Shown: piece by piece, positions 19,785 to 29,705 of the stretch
Numbering within the stretch: position 1 is the first letter of the stretch
Layout: the number at the start of each line of letters is the position of its first letter
Assembly: GCF_000834635.1 (NCBI RefSeq)
Contig: NZ_JXQV01000030.1
Location: 496,001-560,000, forward strand
Length of the DNA: 64,000 bases
Direction: 5' to 3'
Source of the DNA: Agrobacterium tumefaciens
GTDB taxonomy: Bacteria > Pseudomonadota > Alphaproteobacteria > Rhizobiales > Rhizobiaceae
Notes under the pieces: generated by a model
Database searches by the model: none
What the model saw: the letters and a program-made list of their open reading frames with translations, nothing else
What the model was told of the DNA's origin: nothing
Position numbers and translations under genes: made by a program

Positions 19785-20427
19785 TTGGGCGCATATTGCC
19801 CACCGCGCCTGCCCTTTTACAGCCCAGCACAGCACTTCAGGGCGCCCGTCAGATGCGGGCGCATACGGAAACGCGACACGAGCCACGAGCCGAGCGTTAT
19901 AAGGAGAGAGAGTGTATGTGGGCGATGAGAGAGAAAAGTGGGTCGACCGGGACAGCAATGACAGTACGAGGAACCATTCAAAGCATCACCGGTCGACCAA
20001 CCCCAAGACCCAGGAATGCGGCGGACCTGAGCACCATGGGGTAACTGAAGCATATAAGCTTTCCCTGAAGAAAAGCAGATGTCCAAATTACCGATCTATC
20101 GTCATGATTGCAGCGGGATAAGTTGGCTGCAAGTGAAGATAGTTGTTTTATGAGTGGACTATCGCGTAACACTCGAACTAAATCAACAAATTATTAATCA
20201 AATCGCCGTGTTGTCTCTGGATATGGTTAAATATCCCAGGATGATACGGAATTTCTACCGAATTTTAGCATTACAACGCACAGTAAGTATTATTAACATT
20301 CAGATCAAACAGCTTGATCTTAAACAGAGAGATTTAATTATACTGGCAACAAGCAAAAATTGCTCCCCTCACCAGTTGTGGCCAGATGAAAACCGGGCTT
20401 TGGTTGGTGTGAGGAGTTGAAAGCCAA
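19785..20427. other. 643-bp spacer between rpmG and pleD
   Basis: The first half is GC-rich and includes a candidate 42-codon ORF (listed separately); the second half (about 20120-20350) is AT-rich. An 88-codon frame at 20154-20420 crosses the AT-rich part but has no ribosome-binding site and a poor composition, so I do not call it. No RNA gene, repeat or terminator can be supported beyond the rpmG terminator. Confidence 0.5.
19916..20044 (+). CDS. candidate 42-residue small protein
   Basis: An ATG at 19916 is preceded at 19901-19910 by the purine-rich AAGGAGAGAG, a strong ribosome-binding site. The frame is open for 42 codons: MWAMREKSGSTG, then a basic middle, ending PRPRNAADLSTMG. No known domain. 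It is Arg/Thr/Pro-rich with no membrane segment. The support is the ribosome-binding site only; expression is unproven. Confidence 0.35.
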   Translation: MWAMREKSGSTGTAMTVRGTIQSITGRPTPRPRNAADLSTMG

Positions 20428-21795
20428 TCAAGCGGCAGAAGCGACGACCCGGTTGCGCCCGGCAGTCTTTGCCTCATAGAGCGCCATATCCGCCTGCCGC
20501 ATGAGCGCCTCCGGCGTTTCCACCGATAGCGCATTCGTCGCTATGCCAAGCGATGCTGTGATGTGCAGCTCGCGGCCTGAACGCAGCGTAAACGGCGCGC
20601 CTTCGATGATGGAGCGCAGTCGCTCAGCGACGGCAGCGGCCATATCGACAGGCGTATCTGGCATGACCACGACGAATTCTTCACCGCCGTACCGGCAGGC
20701 CAGATCCGCGCCACGCACGGTCGAACGCAGTCTTGAGGCAAATTCCCGCAGTACCTCGTCACCCGCATCATGGCCGTAGGTGTCGTTCACGTCCTTGAAT
20801 CGGTCTATATCCGTAATGCAGACGGACAGGGGGCGCTGGCGTGCGGCGGCGCGGGTGAACAACACCTTGAGGTGGTTGTCGAGGTAACGGCGATTGTTGA
20901 GCCCCGTGAGAGCGTCTATCACGGCCATTTCGATGGTCTGGTCGAGATTTTCCCGCAGCTTCGTGTTGAAGCGCTTGCGCTTGATCTGCGTCAGCGTGCG
21001 CGCCACGAGCTCATTGGGGTCAATGGGGCGAACGATATAGTCGTTGATACCCAGTTCAAGGCCGCGGACGATCATGGCCTCATCGCCCTGCTCCGTGACC
21101 AGAAGCAGCGGAAGGAAGCGTGTGCGCTCCAAAGAGCGCAGCTGCGAGCAAAGGCGCAGCGGATCGAAATTCTCGAAGTTCGAATTGACGATGACCATTT
21201 CGTAGTCATTCTCGGCCGCCTCAAACAGGGCCGCTGCCGGTTCGCTGATAGCGAAAACCTCAGCGACGGGCTTGAGAGCCTTGATGATGCGTTCCTGCGA
21301 GCTTGGCCGCTCATCGATCAACAGGACACGGCCCGGCTTTTCGATCTGGGCGCTTTCGGAAATCGGATCACCGGCATTGATGTTCTGGGCAGTCTGCGCG
21401 CGGGCGCGTAACTCGTCGCTCATGGTTTTCAGGCGCACGAGGCTTTTGACGCGGGATATCAATTGCAGATCGTTGACGGGCTTTGTCAGAAAATCATCGG
21501 CACCGGCTTTCAGACCGCGCACGCGATCTGCGGGCTGGTCGAGGGCGGTGACCATGACCACGGGGATATGCGCCGTAACAGGGTTCGCCTTCAGCCGCTC
21601 GCAAACCTCGAAGCCGTCCATATCCGGCATCATGATATCAAGAAGAATGATATCCACCTGCTCTGTCTGGCAAATGGCCAAAGCGCGCGCGCCATTATCT
21701 GCACACAGGACGTCAAAATATTCCGCTGAAAGCCTCGCTTCAAGAAGCTTTACGTTGGTTGGAATGTCATCGACGACCAGAATTCTCGCAGTCAT
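20428..21795 (-). CDS. pleD: PleD-type response regulator / diguanylate cyclase
   Basis: Makes cyclic di-GMP from two GTP. The 455 residues comprise an N-terminal receiver (~1-120, phospho-acceptor D53 in ILLDIMMPDMDG, K at TKPVND), a second degenerate receiver (~155-270, with VNSNF where the acceptor Asp should be) and a GGDEF domain (~295-455) with the active GGEEF motif. RGAD, five residues before GGEEF, matches the inhibitory RxxD site, so product feedback is expected. The receiver-receiver-GGDEF layout is that of Caulobacter PleD, which is switched on by phosphorylation during development. It lies 15 bp after divK on the same strand. Confidence 0.95.
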   Translation of the reverse strand: MTARILVVDDIPTNVKLLEARLSAEYFDVLCADNGARALAICQTEQVDIILLDIMMPDMDGFEVCERLKANPVTAHIPVVMVTALDQPADRVRGLKAGADDFLTKPVNDLQLISRVKSLVRLKTMSDELRARAQTAQNINAGDPISESAQIEKPGRVLLIDERPSSQERIIKALKPVAEVFAISEPAAALFEAAENDYEMVIVNSNFENFDPLRLCSQLRSLERTRFLPLLLVTEQGDEAMIVRGLELGINDYIVRPIDPNELVARTLTQIKRKRFNTKLRENLDQTIEMAVIDALTGLNNRRYLDNHLKVLFTRAAARQRPLSVCITDIDRFKDVNDTYGHDAGDEVLREFASRLRSTVRGADLACRYGGEEFVVVMPDTPVDMAAAVAERLRSIIEGAPFTLRSGRELHITASLGIATNALSVETPEALMRQADMALYEAKTAGRNRVVASAA

Positions 21796-21810
21796 TTGCC
21801 CAGCCCTGAC

Positions 21811-22182
21811 TTAAACGTCGCCCAGATATGTTTTGATTGTCTCAATAAATTTTGGCACTGAAATGGGTTTTGAAACATAGGCTTCGCATCCACCCTGGCG
21901 GATACGCTCCTCATCACCCTTCATGGCGAAAGCAGTGACGGCGATGACGGGAATGACGTGCAACTCGTCATCTTCCTTCAGCCATTTGGTCACTTCCAGT
22001 CCGGAGACTTCCGGCAACTGAATGTCCATGAGAATGAGGTCAGGCCGGTGCTTGCGTGCCAGTTCAAGTGCTTCCATGCCATTGCGGGTCTGGATGGTTG
22101 TATAACCAGACGCCTCGATCAGGTCGCGAAAGAGCTTCATATTCAGCTCATTGTCTTCAACTATCATGACCTGTTTGGGCAT
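21811..22182 (-). CDS. divK: DivK-type single-domain response regulator
   Basis: A 123-residue receiver-only protein from the ATG at 22182 ([18 protein letters not shown]). Phosphoacceptor D53 lies in [13 protein letters not shown], with the conserved lysine in YVSKPISV. DivK is shuttled between PleC- and DivJ-type kinases and controls asymmetric division and CtrA activity in alphaproteobacteria. The in-frame extension to 22224 looks unrelated to the family. Its position directly upstream of pleD is the standard arrangement. Confidence 0.95.
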   Translation of the reverse strand: MPKQVMIVEDNELNMKLFRDLIEASGYTTIQTRNGMEALELARKHRPDLILMDIQLPEVSGLEVTKWLKEDDELHVIPVIAVTAFAMKGDEERIRQGGCEAYVSKPISVPKFIETIKTYLGDV

Positions 22183-22311
22183 GCGATCAGTCCTTGTTTC
22201 ACTTTGAAACCAGTTCGTAGACATATAGTGTGCCTGAGAAGCGATTCCATTGTCCCCGAAGCATGCACGCTATGGGGATTTGGTTGAGAAATAGGTAACT
22301 TCAGTAAACAA

Positions 22312-22620
22312 ATGTTGCACGAAACAAAAAACAGCGGGCGCGCGCCCAAAGACAGTCAAGAAACGGCGGTTGCCATACTTGGCTGGCTTGCCAGCGAGCC
22401 GGATATGCTTGCACGATTTCTGGCTCTCACCGGCTTGCAGCCCAACATGCTGCGACAGGCCGTCAACGATCCCGGTTTTCTGGCGGGCCTCGTGGACTTT
22501 CTGATGAGCCACGAACCGGACCTCATGGCGTTTTGCGAGGCGACAGGCACAAAGCCCGAAGATGTGGAAGCGGCGTGGCATAAGTTCTCCGGACCGGGGC
22601 TGGGATCAGGCGAGTTTTAA
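22312..22620 (+). CDS. DUF3572 family protein
   Basis: A 102-residue soluble protein. The sequence SQETAVAILGWLASEPDML, ARFLALTGLQP and FLAGLVDFLMSHEPDLMAFCEATG matches the DUF3572 family of alphaproteobacteria, whose function is unknown. It is divergent from divK (129-bp spacer) and upstream of dinB. Confidence 0.82.
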   Translation: MLHETKNSGRAPKDSQETAVAILGWLASEPDMLARFLALTGLQPNMLRQAVNDPGFLAGLVDFLMSHEPDLMAFCEATGTKPEDVEAAWHKFSGPGLGSGEF

Positions 22621-22666
22621 GCCAGACACGTCTCTCCATCTCTTGAGACTATACCTATAACATACT

Positions 22667-23986
22667 ATGGTGCGAAACGTTCACTCTTTGTTTCGAGCCA
22701 TGGCCGCAATACCTTCGCACTACGATCCCGGTTTCTGCCGTGACTGCTTGGCTGGCCAGCCGGTGGGCACAAGGCGTTGCCTGCGATGCGGCAGCCCTCG
22801 CCTCGTCTATCACGCAGAACTCTACGATCTCTCCATCGCCCACATCGATTGCGATGCGTTTTACGCCTCCGTGGAAAAGCGCGACAACCCCGAGCTGGCA
22901 GACAAGCCGGTGATTATAGGCGGCGGCAAGCGCGGCGTCGTCTCCACGGCCTGCTATATCGCCCGCATTCACGGTGTGCGCTCTGCCATGCCCATGTTCA
23001 AGGCGCTGGAGGCCTGCCCGCAGGCCGTGGTCGTGCGGCCTGACATGGAGAAATACAGCCGTGTCGGAAAACAGATCCGAAGCTTGATGGAGGATCTGAC
23101 GCCACTGGTGCAGCCCGTTTCCATCGATGAAGCGTTTCTGGACCTTTCCGGCACCGAGCGCTTGCACCACGACCCGCCTGCCCGGGTGTTGGCGGGTTTT
23201 GCCCGCCGGGTTGAGAAGGAAATCGGCATCTCTGTCTCCGTCGGCCTTTCCTATTGCAAGTTTCTGGCAAAGGTAGCGTCGGACCTGCAAAAGCCACGCG
23301 GCTTTTCGGTGATCGGGGAACAGGAGGCGGTGGAGTTTCTTGGTCCCCGCCCGGTGACAACCATATGGGGTGTGGGCAAGGCATTTGCCGCAACGCTGGA
23401 AGCGGATGGCATCCGCACCATCGCACAGTTGCAGCAGATGGACGAAGGCGGACTGATGCGCCGCTACGGCAGTATGGGGCAGCGTCTTTATCGCCTTTCC
23501 CGGGGTATTGATGACCGCGATGTGCACATCAATGATCCTGCCAAAAGCGTTTCCGCCGAAACGACGTTTTTCAACGACATATCCCGACATGACGAGCTAG
23601 TTTCCATTTTGAGGTCGCTCTCGGAAAAAGTGGCGTGGCGATTGAAGAAGAACGAGGTGGCGGGCCATACGGTCGTCTTGAAAATGAAAACGTCCGACTT
23701 CAAATCCCGCACCCGCAACAAGCGGCTGGAAGACCCGACGCAACTGGCGGACAGGATTTTCCGCACCGGGATTTCGCTTCTGGAAAAGGAAACTGACGGT
23801 ACGAAGTTCCGCCTGATCGGCATTGGTGTGACCGACCTTTGCAAGGCGGATCTGGCTGACCCGCCTGACCTCGTTGATATCAATGCCGGACGGCGGGCGG
23901 CAGCGGAGGCTGCGATGGACAAGCTGCGCGACAAGTTTGGCAAGGGTACTGTTGAAACAGGTTATACATTCGGCACCAAAAAATAA
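22667..23986 (+). CDS. dinB: DNA polymerase IV with N-terminal zinc-ribbon-like extension
   Basis: A Y-family translesion polymerase of 439 residues. Residues ~55-400 form the standard DinB core: [30 protein letters not shown] (catalytic acidic pair), then fingers, thumb and little finger. The ~50-residue N-terminus carries CRDC...CLRC (C-x2-C-x10-C-x2-C), a probable zinc ribbon not present in E. coli DinB. The start is uncertain: ATG 22667 or 22700, neither with a strong ribosome-binding site. No C-terminal beta-clamp peptide of the usual form could be confirmed by eye. Confidence 0.92.
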   Translation: MVRNVHSLFRAMAAIPSHYDPGFCRDCLAGQPVGTRRCLRCGSPRLVYHAELYDLSIAHIDCDAFYASVEKRDNPELADKPVIIGGGKRGVVSTACYIARIHGVRSAMPMFKALEACPQAVVVRPDMEKYSRVGKQIRSLMEDLTPLVQPVSIDEAFLDLSGTERLHHDPPARVLAGFARRVEKEIGISVSVGLSYCKFLAKVASDLQKPRGFSVIGEQEAVEFLGPRPVTTIWGVGKAFAATLEADGIRTIAQLQQMDEGGLMRRYGSMGQRLYRLSRGIDDRDVHINDPAKSVSAETTFFNDISRHDELVSILRSLSEKVAWRLKKNEVAGHTVVLKMKTSDFKSRTRNKRLEDPTQLADRIFRTGISLLEKETDGTKFRLIGIGVTDLCKADLADPPDLVDINAGRRAAAEAAMDKLRDKFGKGTVETGYTFGTKK

Positions 23987-24141
23987 TCAGCCGACACGCA
24001 GGCGTGATGACTATTTAAAAGTTTCCTTAAATTCCGACCGTTATGGTTGCGCATCAAGACGCCGCGCACGGTTTGGCCGGTTGTCAGGCTCCCCCATGTC
24101 TTTTCCGAAAAGCCATGATTTGTAATGCGTTGGAGTGACAC

Positions 24142-25374
24142 ATGATGTTGCGTGCCTTTGTCGGAGCATGTCTCCTTTCCACCTCCCTGCTGGTGCAGAC
24201 GGCCTTGGCGGGTGATACGCGCAGCTTGCAGGTCATTATTTCCAAGAGCGAGCAGACGCTGTCTCTTTATGATGGCGGCGCGTTGGTTGCGACATCGAAG
24301 GTCTCTTCCGGCAAGACCGGTCATGAGACGCCGAGCGGCGTCTTCTCTATTCTCGACAAGCGGAAATATCACGCATCCAACATCTACTCCGCCGCGCCCA
24401 TGCCCTTCATGCAGCGGCTGACATGGTCCGGCATTGCGCTGCATGAGGGGCATGTGCCTAATTATCCCGCCTCTCATGGCTGCGTTCGCCTGCCAGCGAA
24501 ATTCGCAAAGAACCTGTTCGGCATGACGGCGCGTGGTGTGCATGTGATCATATCGGATGCCGACGTCGTGCCACGCGCCATAGAGCACCCTGCCCTTCCC
24601 CAGCCGCACAGCACGCCTGACAAAGGGCTGATGCTGTCTGATGTGGAACTTCGGCCCTCAAACTTCGATGCGTCACTGAAGCTGGTTGAGGTGGCTGTCT
24701 ACGAGACAACAAGCTCGGTGAAACCCAAAGCATCAAGGCCGACCAACCTTTCGCCGCTTCGCGTTCTCATCACCCGCCGTGGCGAGCGTGAGAAAATCAT
24801 CGACGTACAACGTCTTCTAACCGCTATCGGCTTCGATGCGGGCGTAGCAGATGGCTATTCGGGGCAGATGACGATTAGCGCTGTGAATGGCTTCAAACGC
24901 TGGAAGAACATCAAGACGACAGGCCCGCTTTTGAGCGACGAATTCATCGATGCGCTTTATGAGTCTGCGGGCGCGGAGGCAGCACCCAACGGGCAGATCA
25001 TGGTGCGCAGGGATTTTCAGCCGTTGTTTGAAGCACCCATTCACATCAAGGACCCCCATGTTGCGCTGGGCACTCACTTCTTCGAGGTGATCGATATGGA
25101 TGGCGACAAGGCGAAGTGGAACGGGCTGACGCTGGAAAACCATCTTCCCACGGCTGCACGCAGGCGCCTCGGCATAAATGTGGCGGATGCGCCCGGCCTG
25201 CCGAACCCACTTAAGGCGGTGCTCGATCGTCTCGAAATTCCAGTTTCAATCCGCGCAGAGCTTGAGGCTAACCTTACGACCGGCAGTTCCATCACCGTCG
25301 CAGATCTGAGCCACGGGCTGGAGACTGGTAAGGGCACCGATTTCATTACCCTGACCCGCGACGGGCCGATCTGA
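24142..25374 (+). CDS. L,D-transpeptidase, YkuD family, with peptidoglycan-binding domain
   Basis: A periplasmic enzyme forming 3-3 cross-links in peptidoglycan or attaching proteins to it. Of its 410 residues, the first ~23 are a signal peptide (CLLSTSLLVQTALAGD). The YkuD domain (~25-165) has the catalytic H112-G-C114 in SHGCVRLP. A second part (~215-290; RLLTAIGFDAGVADGYSGQ) looks like a peptidoglycan-binding domain. ATG 24142 has a GGAG upstream. Unipolar-growing rhizobia depend strongly on L,D-cross-links, which fits. Confidence 0.9.
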   Translation: MMLRAFVGACLLSTSLLVQTALAGDTRSLQVIISKSEQTLSLYDGGALVATSKVSSGKTGHETPSGVFSILDKRKYHASNIYSAAPMPFMQRLTWSGIALHEGHVPNYPASHGCVRLPAKFAKNLFGMTARGVHVIISDADVVPRAIEHPALPQPHSTPDKGLMLSDVELRPSNFDASLKLVEVAVYETTSSVKPKASRPTNLSPLRVLITRRGEREKIIDVQRLLTAIGFDAGVADGYSGQMTISAVNGFKRWKNIKTTGPLLSDEFIDALYESAGAEAAPNGQIMVRRDFQPLFEAPIHIKDPHVALGTHFFEVIDMDGDKAKWNGLTLENHLPTAARRRLGINVADAPGLPNPLKAVLDRLEIPVSIRAELEANLTTGSSITVADLSHGLETGKGTDFITLTRDGPI

Positions 25375-25453
25375 CACCCAACACGCGCTGCTGGAACGAA
25401 GTGGAGTGGCAGGCGTTGCAATGGCTCGACATGACAACGTGGAGAGCCAGCAG

Positions 25454-25744
25454 ATGAACTTCAAATATATCGCCGCAGCCCTTCTTGGCCTCGCCTGCGT
25501 ATCAGCGGCGGAAGCGCCGCAAAACTATAGGGTCTATGCGGGCCCTGACGTGACGAGCGATCCGATCATATTGGACATTTTTGATCGCGCCGTGATGAAA
25601 TGCACAGCAGAAGCCAGCACACCGCCACGCGGGGCGGCATACACCACATCAACCTATCACACTGTCGCGGTTAGAGCATGCCTTTCACGACAGGGCTTTG
25701 TTGACCGGGGCGGCTACGCCTACCCCTATACGCGACTGTTTTAA
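25454..25744 (+). CDS. small secreted protein of unknown function
   Basis: A 96-residue protein from an ATG at 25454 (MNFKYIAAALLGLACVSAAEA), a clear signal peptide with an AEA-like cleavage site. The mature part contains two cysteines (MKCTAEAS and VRACLSRQG), possibly a disulfide, and an aromatic C-terminus. I recognise no family. The longer GTG start at 25406 would put polar residues before the signal peptide and is rejected. It converges with dnaE. Confidence 0.65.
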   Translation: MNFKYIAAALLGLACVSAAEAPQNYRVYAGPDVTSDPIILDIFDRAVMKCTAEASTPPRGAAYTTSTYHTVAVRACLSRQGFVDRGGYAYPYTRLF

Positions 25745-25747
25745 GCG

Positions 25748-28700
25748 TCAGATTAGCTCGACATCCACCACACCGGGTGCGGAGCGGAATGCCGCGCCAA
25801 TCTCAGGTGAGATGCGATACTTTCCGGGCAGCTCGAGTTCAATCTCGCGCTGCCCGTCGTCTTTGATCAACACGAAATACACCGCACCATCGCCCCGGTT
25901 GAGGTGATGCGCCAGCGTCTTCATAGGACCTGAATCGCGCAGATAAACCCGCAGTGCTTTCTGCATCTGCACCGAGCGTTCTTCCAGCGATTGCGCCGTC
26001 TGAATGCGCAAGCCGATGCCCTCAGGGCGCTCTTCAGCCTGAACGGTGATGACAAGCGACTTTCCGACCTCCAGCAGATCCCGGTACTGAGCAAGACCTT
26101 CGGAAAACAGCACGGCCTCATACTGGCCGGACGCATCCGAGAAGGTAATGATACCCATCTTGTTACCGGTTCTGGTTTTGCGCTCCTGCTTGCCGGTGAC
26201 GGTGCCAGCCAAGCGACCGGCAGTCGCGCCCTGTTTCACCGAAGCGGTAAAATCGGCGATGTTTTGCACGCGCAGCTTATCCAGAATGGCGCGGTACGTA
26301 TCCAGCGGATGCGCGGTGAGATAAAAGCCGAGAACCTGATATTCGCGCAGCAGCTTTTCCGAGGCAAGCCATGGCTGGAATGCTGGCAGCACCAGCTTTT
26401 CCGGTCCACTCGCCCCGCCTGAACCGAACATATCGTGCTGGCCGCTGACGCGCCGGCTTTGCGCCAGTTGGGCGTAACCGATGATACGGTCCAGCCCGCC
26501 GATCAGTTCGGCGCGGTCCCGGCCAAAGCAATCGAAAGCACCGGCATTGATAAGGCTTTCCAGAACGCGGCGGTTAACCTGCTTGGGATCAATGCGCAGG
26601 CAGAAATCTTCAAGGCTTGCAAATGGCGTCTCGCCGCGCACTTCGACAATATGGTCCACCGCGCCTTCGCCCACGCCTTTCAGCGCAGCCAGCGAATAAT
26701 AGATGCGGTTTTCGCCCGGCTCGAAACGGCGGTGAGACGTCTGCACCGATGGCGCGACAATCTCAATGCCCATGCGGCCCGCATCCTGACGGAAGTCATT
26801 GACCTTTTCCGTATTGGCCATATCCAACGTCATGGATGCCGCCAGAAACTCGACCGGATAATGCGCCTTCATATAGGCCGTCTGGTAAGAGACGATGGCA
26901 TAGGCTGCGGCGTGGGATTTGTTGAAGCCGTAATTGGCGAACTTCGCCAGAAGATCGAAAATGGTGTTGGACTGCGCCTTGGATACGTCGTTGCGCATCG
27001 CGCCTTCGACAAAACGCTCGCGCTGCTGGTCCATCTCCTCCTTGATCTTCTTACCCATGGCGCGGCGCAGAAGGTCGGCTTCACCAAGCGAATAGCCGGA
27101 CAGAACCTGGGCGATCTGCATCACCTGTTCCTGATAGACGATAACGCCCTGGGTTTCCTTCAGCAGATAATCGATGGTCGGGTGGATCGACTCGATCTCT
27201 TCTTCGCCGTGCTTACGGGCGTTATAAACCGGGATATTTTCCATCGGACCCGGGCGATAAAGCGCCACAAGCGCAATGATATCCTCGATGCAGTCAGGCC
27301 GCATGCCGATCAGCGCCTTGCGCATACCCGCACTTTCCACCTGAAACACGCCGATGGTTTCACCGCGCGACAGCATCTCGTAGGTTTTCTCGTCCTCAAG
27401 CGGAATGGCGGCCAGATCAACCTTGATGCCCTTGCGCGCGACGAAATCTACCGCGACTTTCAAAACGGTGAGCGTCTTCAGACCCAAGAAGTCGAATTTG
27501 ACGAGACCGGCGCTTTCCACCCATTTCATGTTGAACTGGGTGACCGGCATGTCCGAGCGCGGATCACGATACATCGGCACCAGCTTGGAAAGCGGGCGGT
27601 CTCCGATGACGATACCGGCGGCGTGGGTGGAGGCGTGGCGGTAAAGCCCCTCGATCTTCTGGGCGATATCCAGAAGGCGGGCGACCACGGGCTCCTTGTC
27701 CGCCTCTTCCTGAAAGCGCGGCTCTTCCTCGATGGCTTTGGACAGAGGCGTCGGATTGGCCGGGTTGTTGGGCACCAGCTTGCAGATGCGGTCGACCTGC
27801 CCATAGGGCATTTCCAGCACGCGACCGACATCGCGCAGCGCCGCGCGGGCCTGCAACGAACCGAAGGTAATGATCTGCGCCACCTGTTCGCGGCCATATT
27901 TTTTCTGAACGTAGCGAATGACTTCTTCGCGGCGATCCTGACAGAAGTCGATATCGAAGTCGGGCATGGATACGCGTTCAGGGTTCAAGAAGCGTTCGAA
28001 CAGAAGCGAGAAACGAAGCGGATCGACGTCGGTAATGGTCAGCGCATAGGCAACCAGCGAGCCCGCACCCGAACCACGGCCGGGGCCGACGGGGATATCC
28101 TGCAGCTTGGCCCATTTGATGAAGTCGGCAACGATGAGGAAGTAGCCCGGAAACTTCATGCGCTCGATAACGCCGAGTTCGAAATCCAGCCGGTCGCGAT
28201 ATTCCTGTTCGGTATAGCCCGGCGCCATGCCGAGCGCTGACAGTCTGTGCTCAAGACCCTCGACGGCCTGACGGCGCAACTCCGCCCCTTCCGCACGATC
28301 AGCCTCGTCAGGATCATCACTCGCGCCGGTAAAGCGCGGCAGGATCGGCCCGCGCTTCTTCAGCACATAGGAGCACCGCTGCGCGATCTCGATTGTGTTC
28401 TCAAGCGCTTCGGGAAGATCGGCGAACAGCGCCATCATCTCTTCGCGGCTTTTGAGATAATGATCGGGCGTCAGGCGAAAGCGTGTGTCATCAGACACGA
28501 TGGCATTGTGGGCAACCGCCATCAGCGCATCATGGGCGTCATAATCGGCACGCGATGGAAAGAACGCCTCGTTGGTAGCAACCAAAGGCAGGTCATGCTC
28601 ATAGGCCAGCGCGACCATGCGCCGTTCGTGGGCGCGGTCAAAATTACCCTGTCGCTGCAGTTCGATGTAGAAGCGATCACCGAAAAGCTCTTTCAAGGTC

Positions 28701-29260
28701 AACAGGCGTTTTGTGGCCTGGCTCAGATGGCCCTCTCTCAGCGCCATGTCGATAGGCCCGCCGGATGCACCGCTGAGAACGATCAGCCCGGAATTATCCC
28801 CCTGATCCAACCATTCTTTCGTGATGCAGACAGAAGGGCCGGTGTCCTCTCCATCGAGATAGGCACGGCTGATGAGGTCAACGAGACGCTCATAGCCTTT
28901 GGCGTCCGCCGCCAGAACGACGATGGCTGGCAATTTTGCAAGGCTGTTATTGCCACGCTTGTCATCAGCGGCATCCTGCAGGTCGATGGACATCTGGCAA
29001 CCGATGATCGGCTGGAGACCTTCGTCACGAGCCTTTTCGGAAAACTCGAGAGCGACAAACAGATTGTTGGTATCGGTAATGGCAATGGCAGGCTGACCAT
29101 CGCCCACAGCCTTGGACATGATCTTTTTCAAGGGCAAGGCGCCCTCGAGCAGCGAGTAAGCGGAGTGAACCCGCAAGTGCACGAAGCCGGGCGTCTGCAT
29201 GTCTTTTCCAGCGTCTGCGCCGGTGACTGTAATATCGCCCATCTCGTAAAATCCCGTCAT
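25748..29260 (-). CDS. dnaE: DNA polymerase III alpha subunit
   Basis: The replicative polymerase, 1170 residues from 29260. The N-terminal PHP domain (~20-300) starts FVHLRVHSAYSLLEGA and retains the histidines of an active-looking phosphoesterase. The palm carries PDFDIDFCQDRREE (two catalytic aspartates). Then come fingers, beta-binding, tandem helix-hairpin-helix and an OB-fold (GRLAGTVTGKQERKTRTGNKMG). It is the DnaE1 type; the imuB-linked DnaE2 is not present here. An ATG at 29242 (MGDITV) is an equally plausible start. It is 94 bp downstream of a 28-codon ORF. Confidence 0.96.
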   Translation of the reverse strand: MTGFYEMGDITVTGADAGKDMQTPGFVHLRVHSAYSLLEGALPLKKIMSKAVGDGQPAIAITDTNNLFVALEFSEKARDEGLQPIIGCQMSIDLQDAADDKRGNNSLAKLPAIVVLAADAKGYERLVDLISRAYLDGEDTGPSVCITKEWLDQGDNSGLIVLSGASGGPIDMALREGHLSQATKRLLTLKELFGDRFYIELQRQGNFDRAHERRMVALAYEHDLPLVATNEAFFPSRADYDAHDALMAVAHNAIVSDDTRFRLTPDHYLKSREEMMALFADLPEALENTIEIAQRCSYVLKKRGPILPRFTGASDDPDEADRAEGAELRRQAVEGLEHRLSALGMAPGYTEQEYRDRLDFELGVIERMKFPGYFLIVADFIKWAKLQDIPVGPGRGSGAGSLVAYALTITDVDPLRFSLLFERFLNPERVSMPDFDIDFCQDRREEVIRYVQKKYGREQVAQIITFGSLQARAALRDVGRVLEMPYGQVDRICKLVPNNPANPTPLSKAIEEEPRFQEEADKEPVVARLLDIAQKIEGLYRHASTHAAGIVIGDRPLSKLVPMYRDPRSDMPVTQFNMKWVESAGLVKFDFLGLKTLTVLKVAVDFVARKGIKVDLAAIPLEDEKTYEMLSRGETIGVFQVESAGMRKALIGMRPDCIEDIIALVALYRPGPMENIPVYNARKHGEEEIESIHPTIDYLLKETQGVIVYQEQVMQIAQVLSGYSLGEADLLRRAMGKKIKEEMDQQRERFVEGAMRNDVSKAQSNTIFDLLAKFANYGFNKSHAAAYAIVSYQTAYMKAHYPVEFLAASMTLDMANTEKVNDFRQDAGRMGIEIVAPSVQTSHRRFEPGENRIYYSLAALKGVGEGAVDHIVEVRGETPFASLEDFCLRIDPKQVNRRVLESLINAGAFDCFGRDRAELIGGLDRIIGYAQLAQSRRVSGQHDMFGSGGASGPEKLVLPAFQPWLASEKLLREYQVLGFYLTAHPLDTYRAILDKLRVQNIADFTASVKQGATAGRLAGTVTGKQERKTRTGNKMGIITFSDASGQYEAVLFSEGLAQYRDLLEVGKSLVITVQAEERPEGIGLRIQTAQSLEERSVQMQKALRVYLRDSGPMKTLAHHLNRGDGAVYFVLIKDDGQREIELELPGKYRISPEIGAAFRSAPGVVDVELI

Positions 29261-29354
29261 TCTGAGTCACGGGATTTTCGGCTTTTCCTCGACCAGAGTC
29301 TACAGGCACGGACAAGGTTTACACGTCATTTCTAACGGAAACGACAGTCACACT

Positions 29355-29441
29355 TCACATGGAAGTGAGGATGACACCGAAGCTGGCAACGAAGACGGCG
29401 ATGGAAGCGAATGCAGCAATGTCACGGATGATGTCAGTCAT
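29355..29441 (-). CDS. 28-residue membrane microprotein
   Basis: The minus strand reads MTDIIRDIAAFASIAVFV, then a short hydrophobic end to a TGA at 29355. GGAGAG, 5 nt before the ATG, is a good ribosome-binding site. The peptide is a charged N-terminus plus one ~20-residue hydrophobic helix. It is too short for most annotation pipelines. It lies between lolD and dnaE, transcribed with neither in an obvious way. The coding call rests on the ribosome-binding site, composition and my impression of similar tiny membrane proteins in rhizobia. Confidence 0.6.
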   Translation of the reverse strand: MTDIIRDIAAFASIAVFVASFGVILTSM

Positions 29442-29640
29442 TTGTCTCTCCATACTCTCTATGTTCTAACTTTGTTCCCATTTAGTTCTGATGTCAACGT
29501 CTTTTTCGACTCTCGTAATATGAACGCATCGCGAGTCGCGGGGGTTCCCCCTTCGGGCCGTCAGTGAATTTGGATAGTGCGCAGGTGCAGCAGAAGCGAT
29601 CAGATGTCGCAGCCCGGGAAATTCAACGCCACAAACGCCA

Positions 29641-29673
29641 ACAGGCACATCCGGTTTCTGCGGATATGCCTGT
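29641..29673 (-). terminator. hairpin downstream of lolD
   Basis: ACAGGCACATCC (29641-29652) pairs with GGATATGCCTGT (29662-29673), 12 bp with one mismatch and a 9-nt loop, 33 bp beyond the lolD stop. There is no long T-run on the minus strand (TTGGCGTTTG), so it may be a weak terminator or a Rho-dependent 3' end. Confidence 0.5.
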
Positions 29674-29705
29674 TGTAACGATAGACTATGGAGCAGTCGG
29701 GTGCG

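Noticed and set aside
20154-20420. An 88-codon frame before pleD
   Set aside because: AT-rich, no ribosome-binding site, and no family features; likely spacer.
26435-28240. A 601-codon open frame on the + strand opposite dnaE
   Set aside because: Antisense shadow of dnaE with no ribosome-binding site or recognisable fold.
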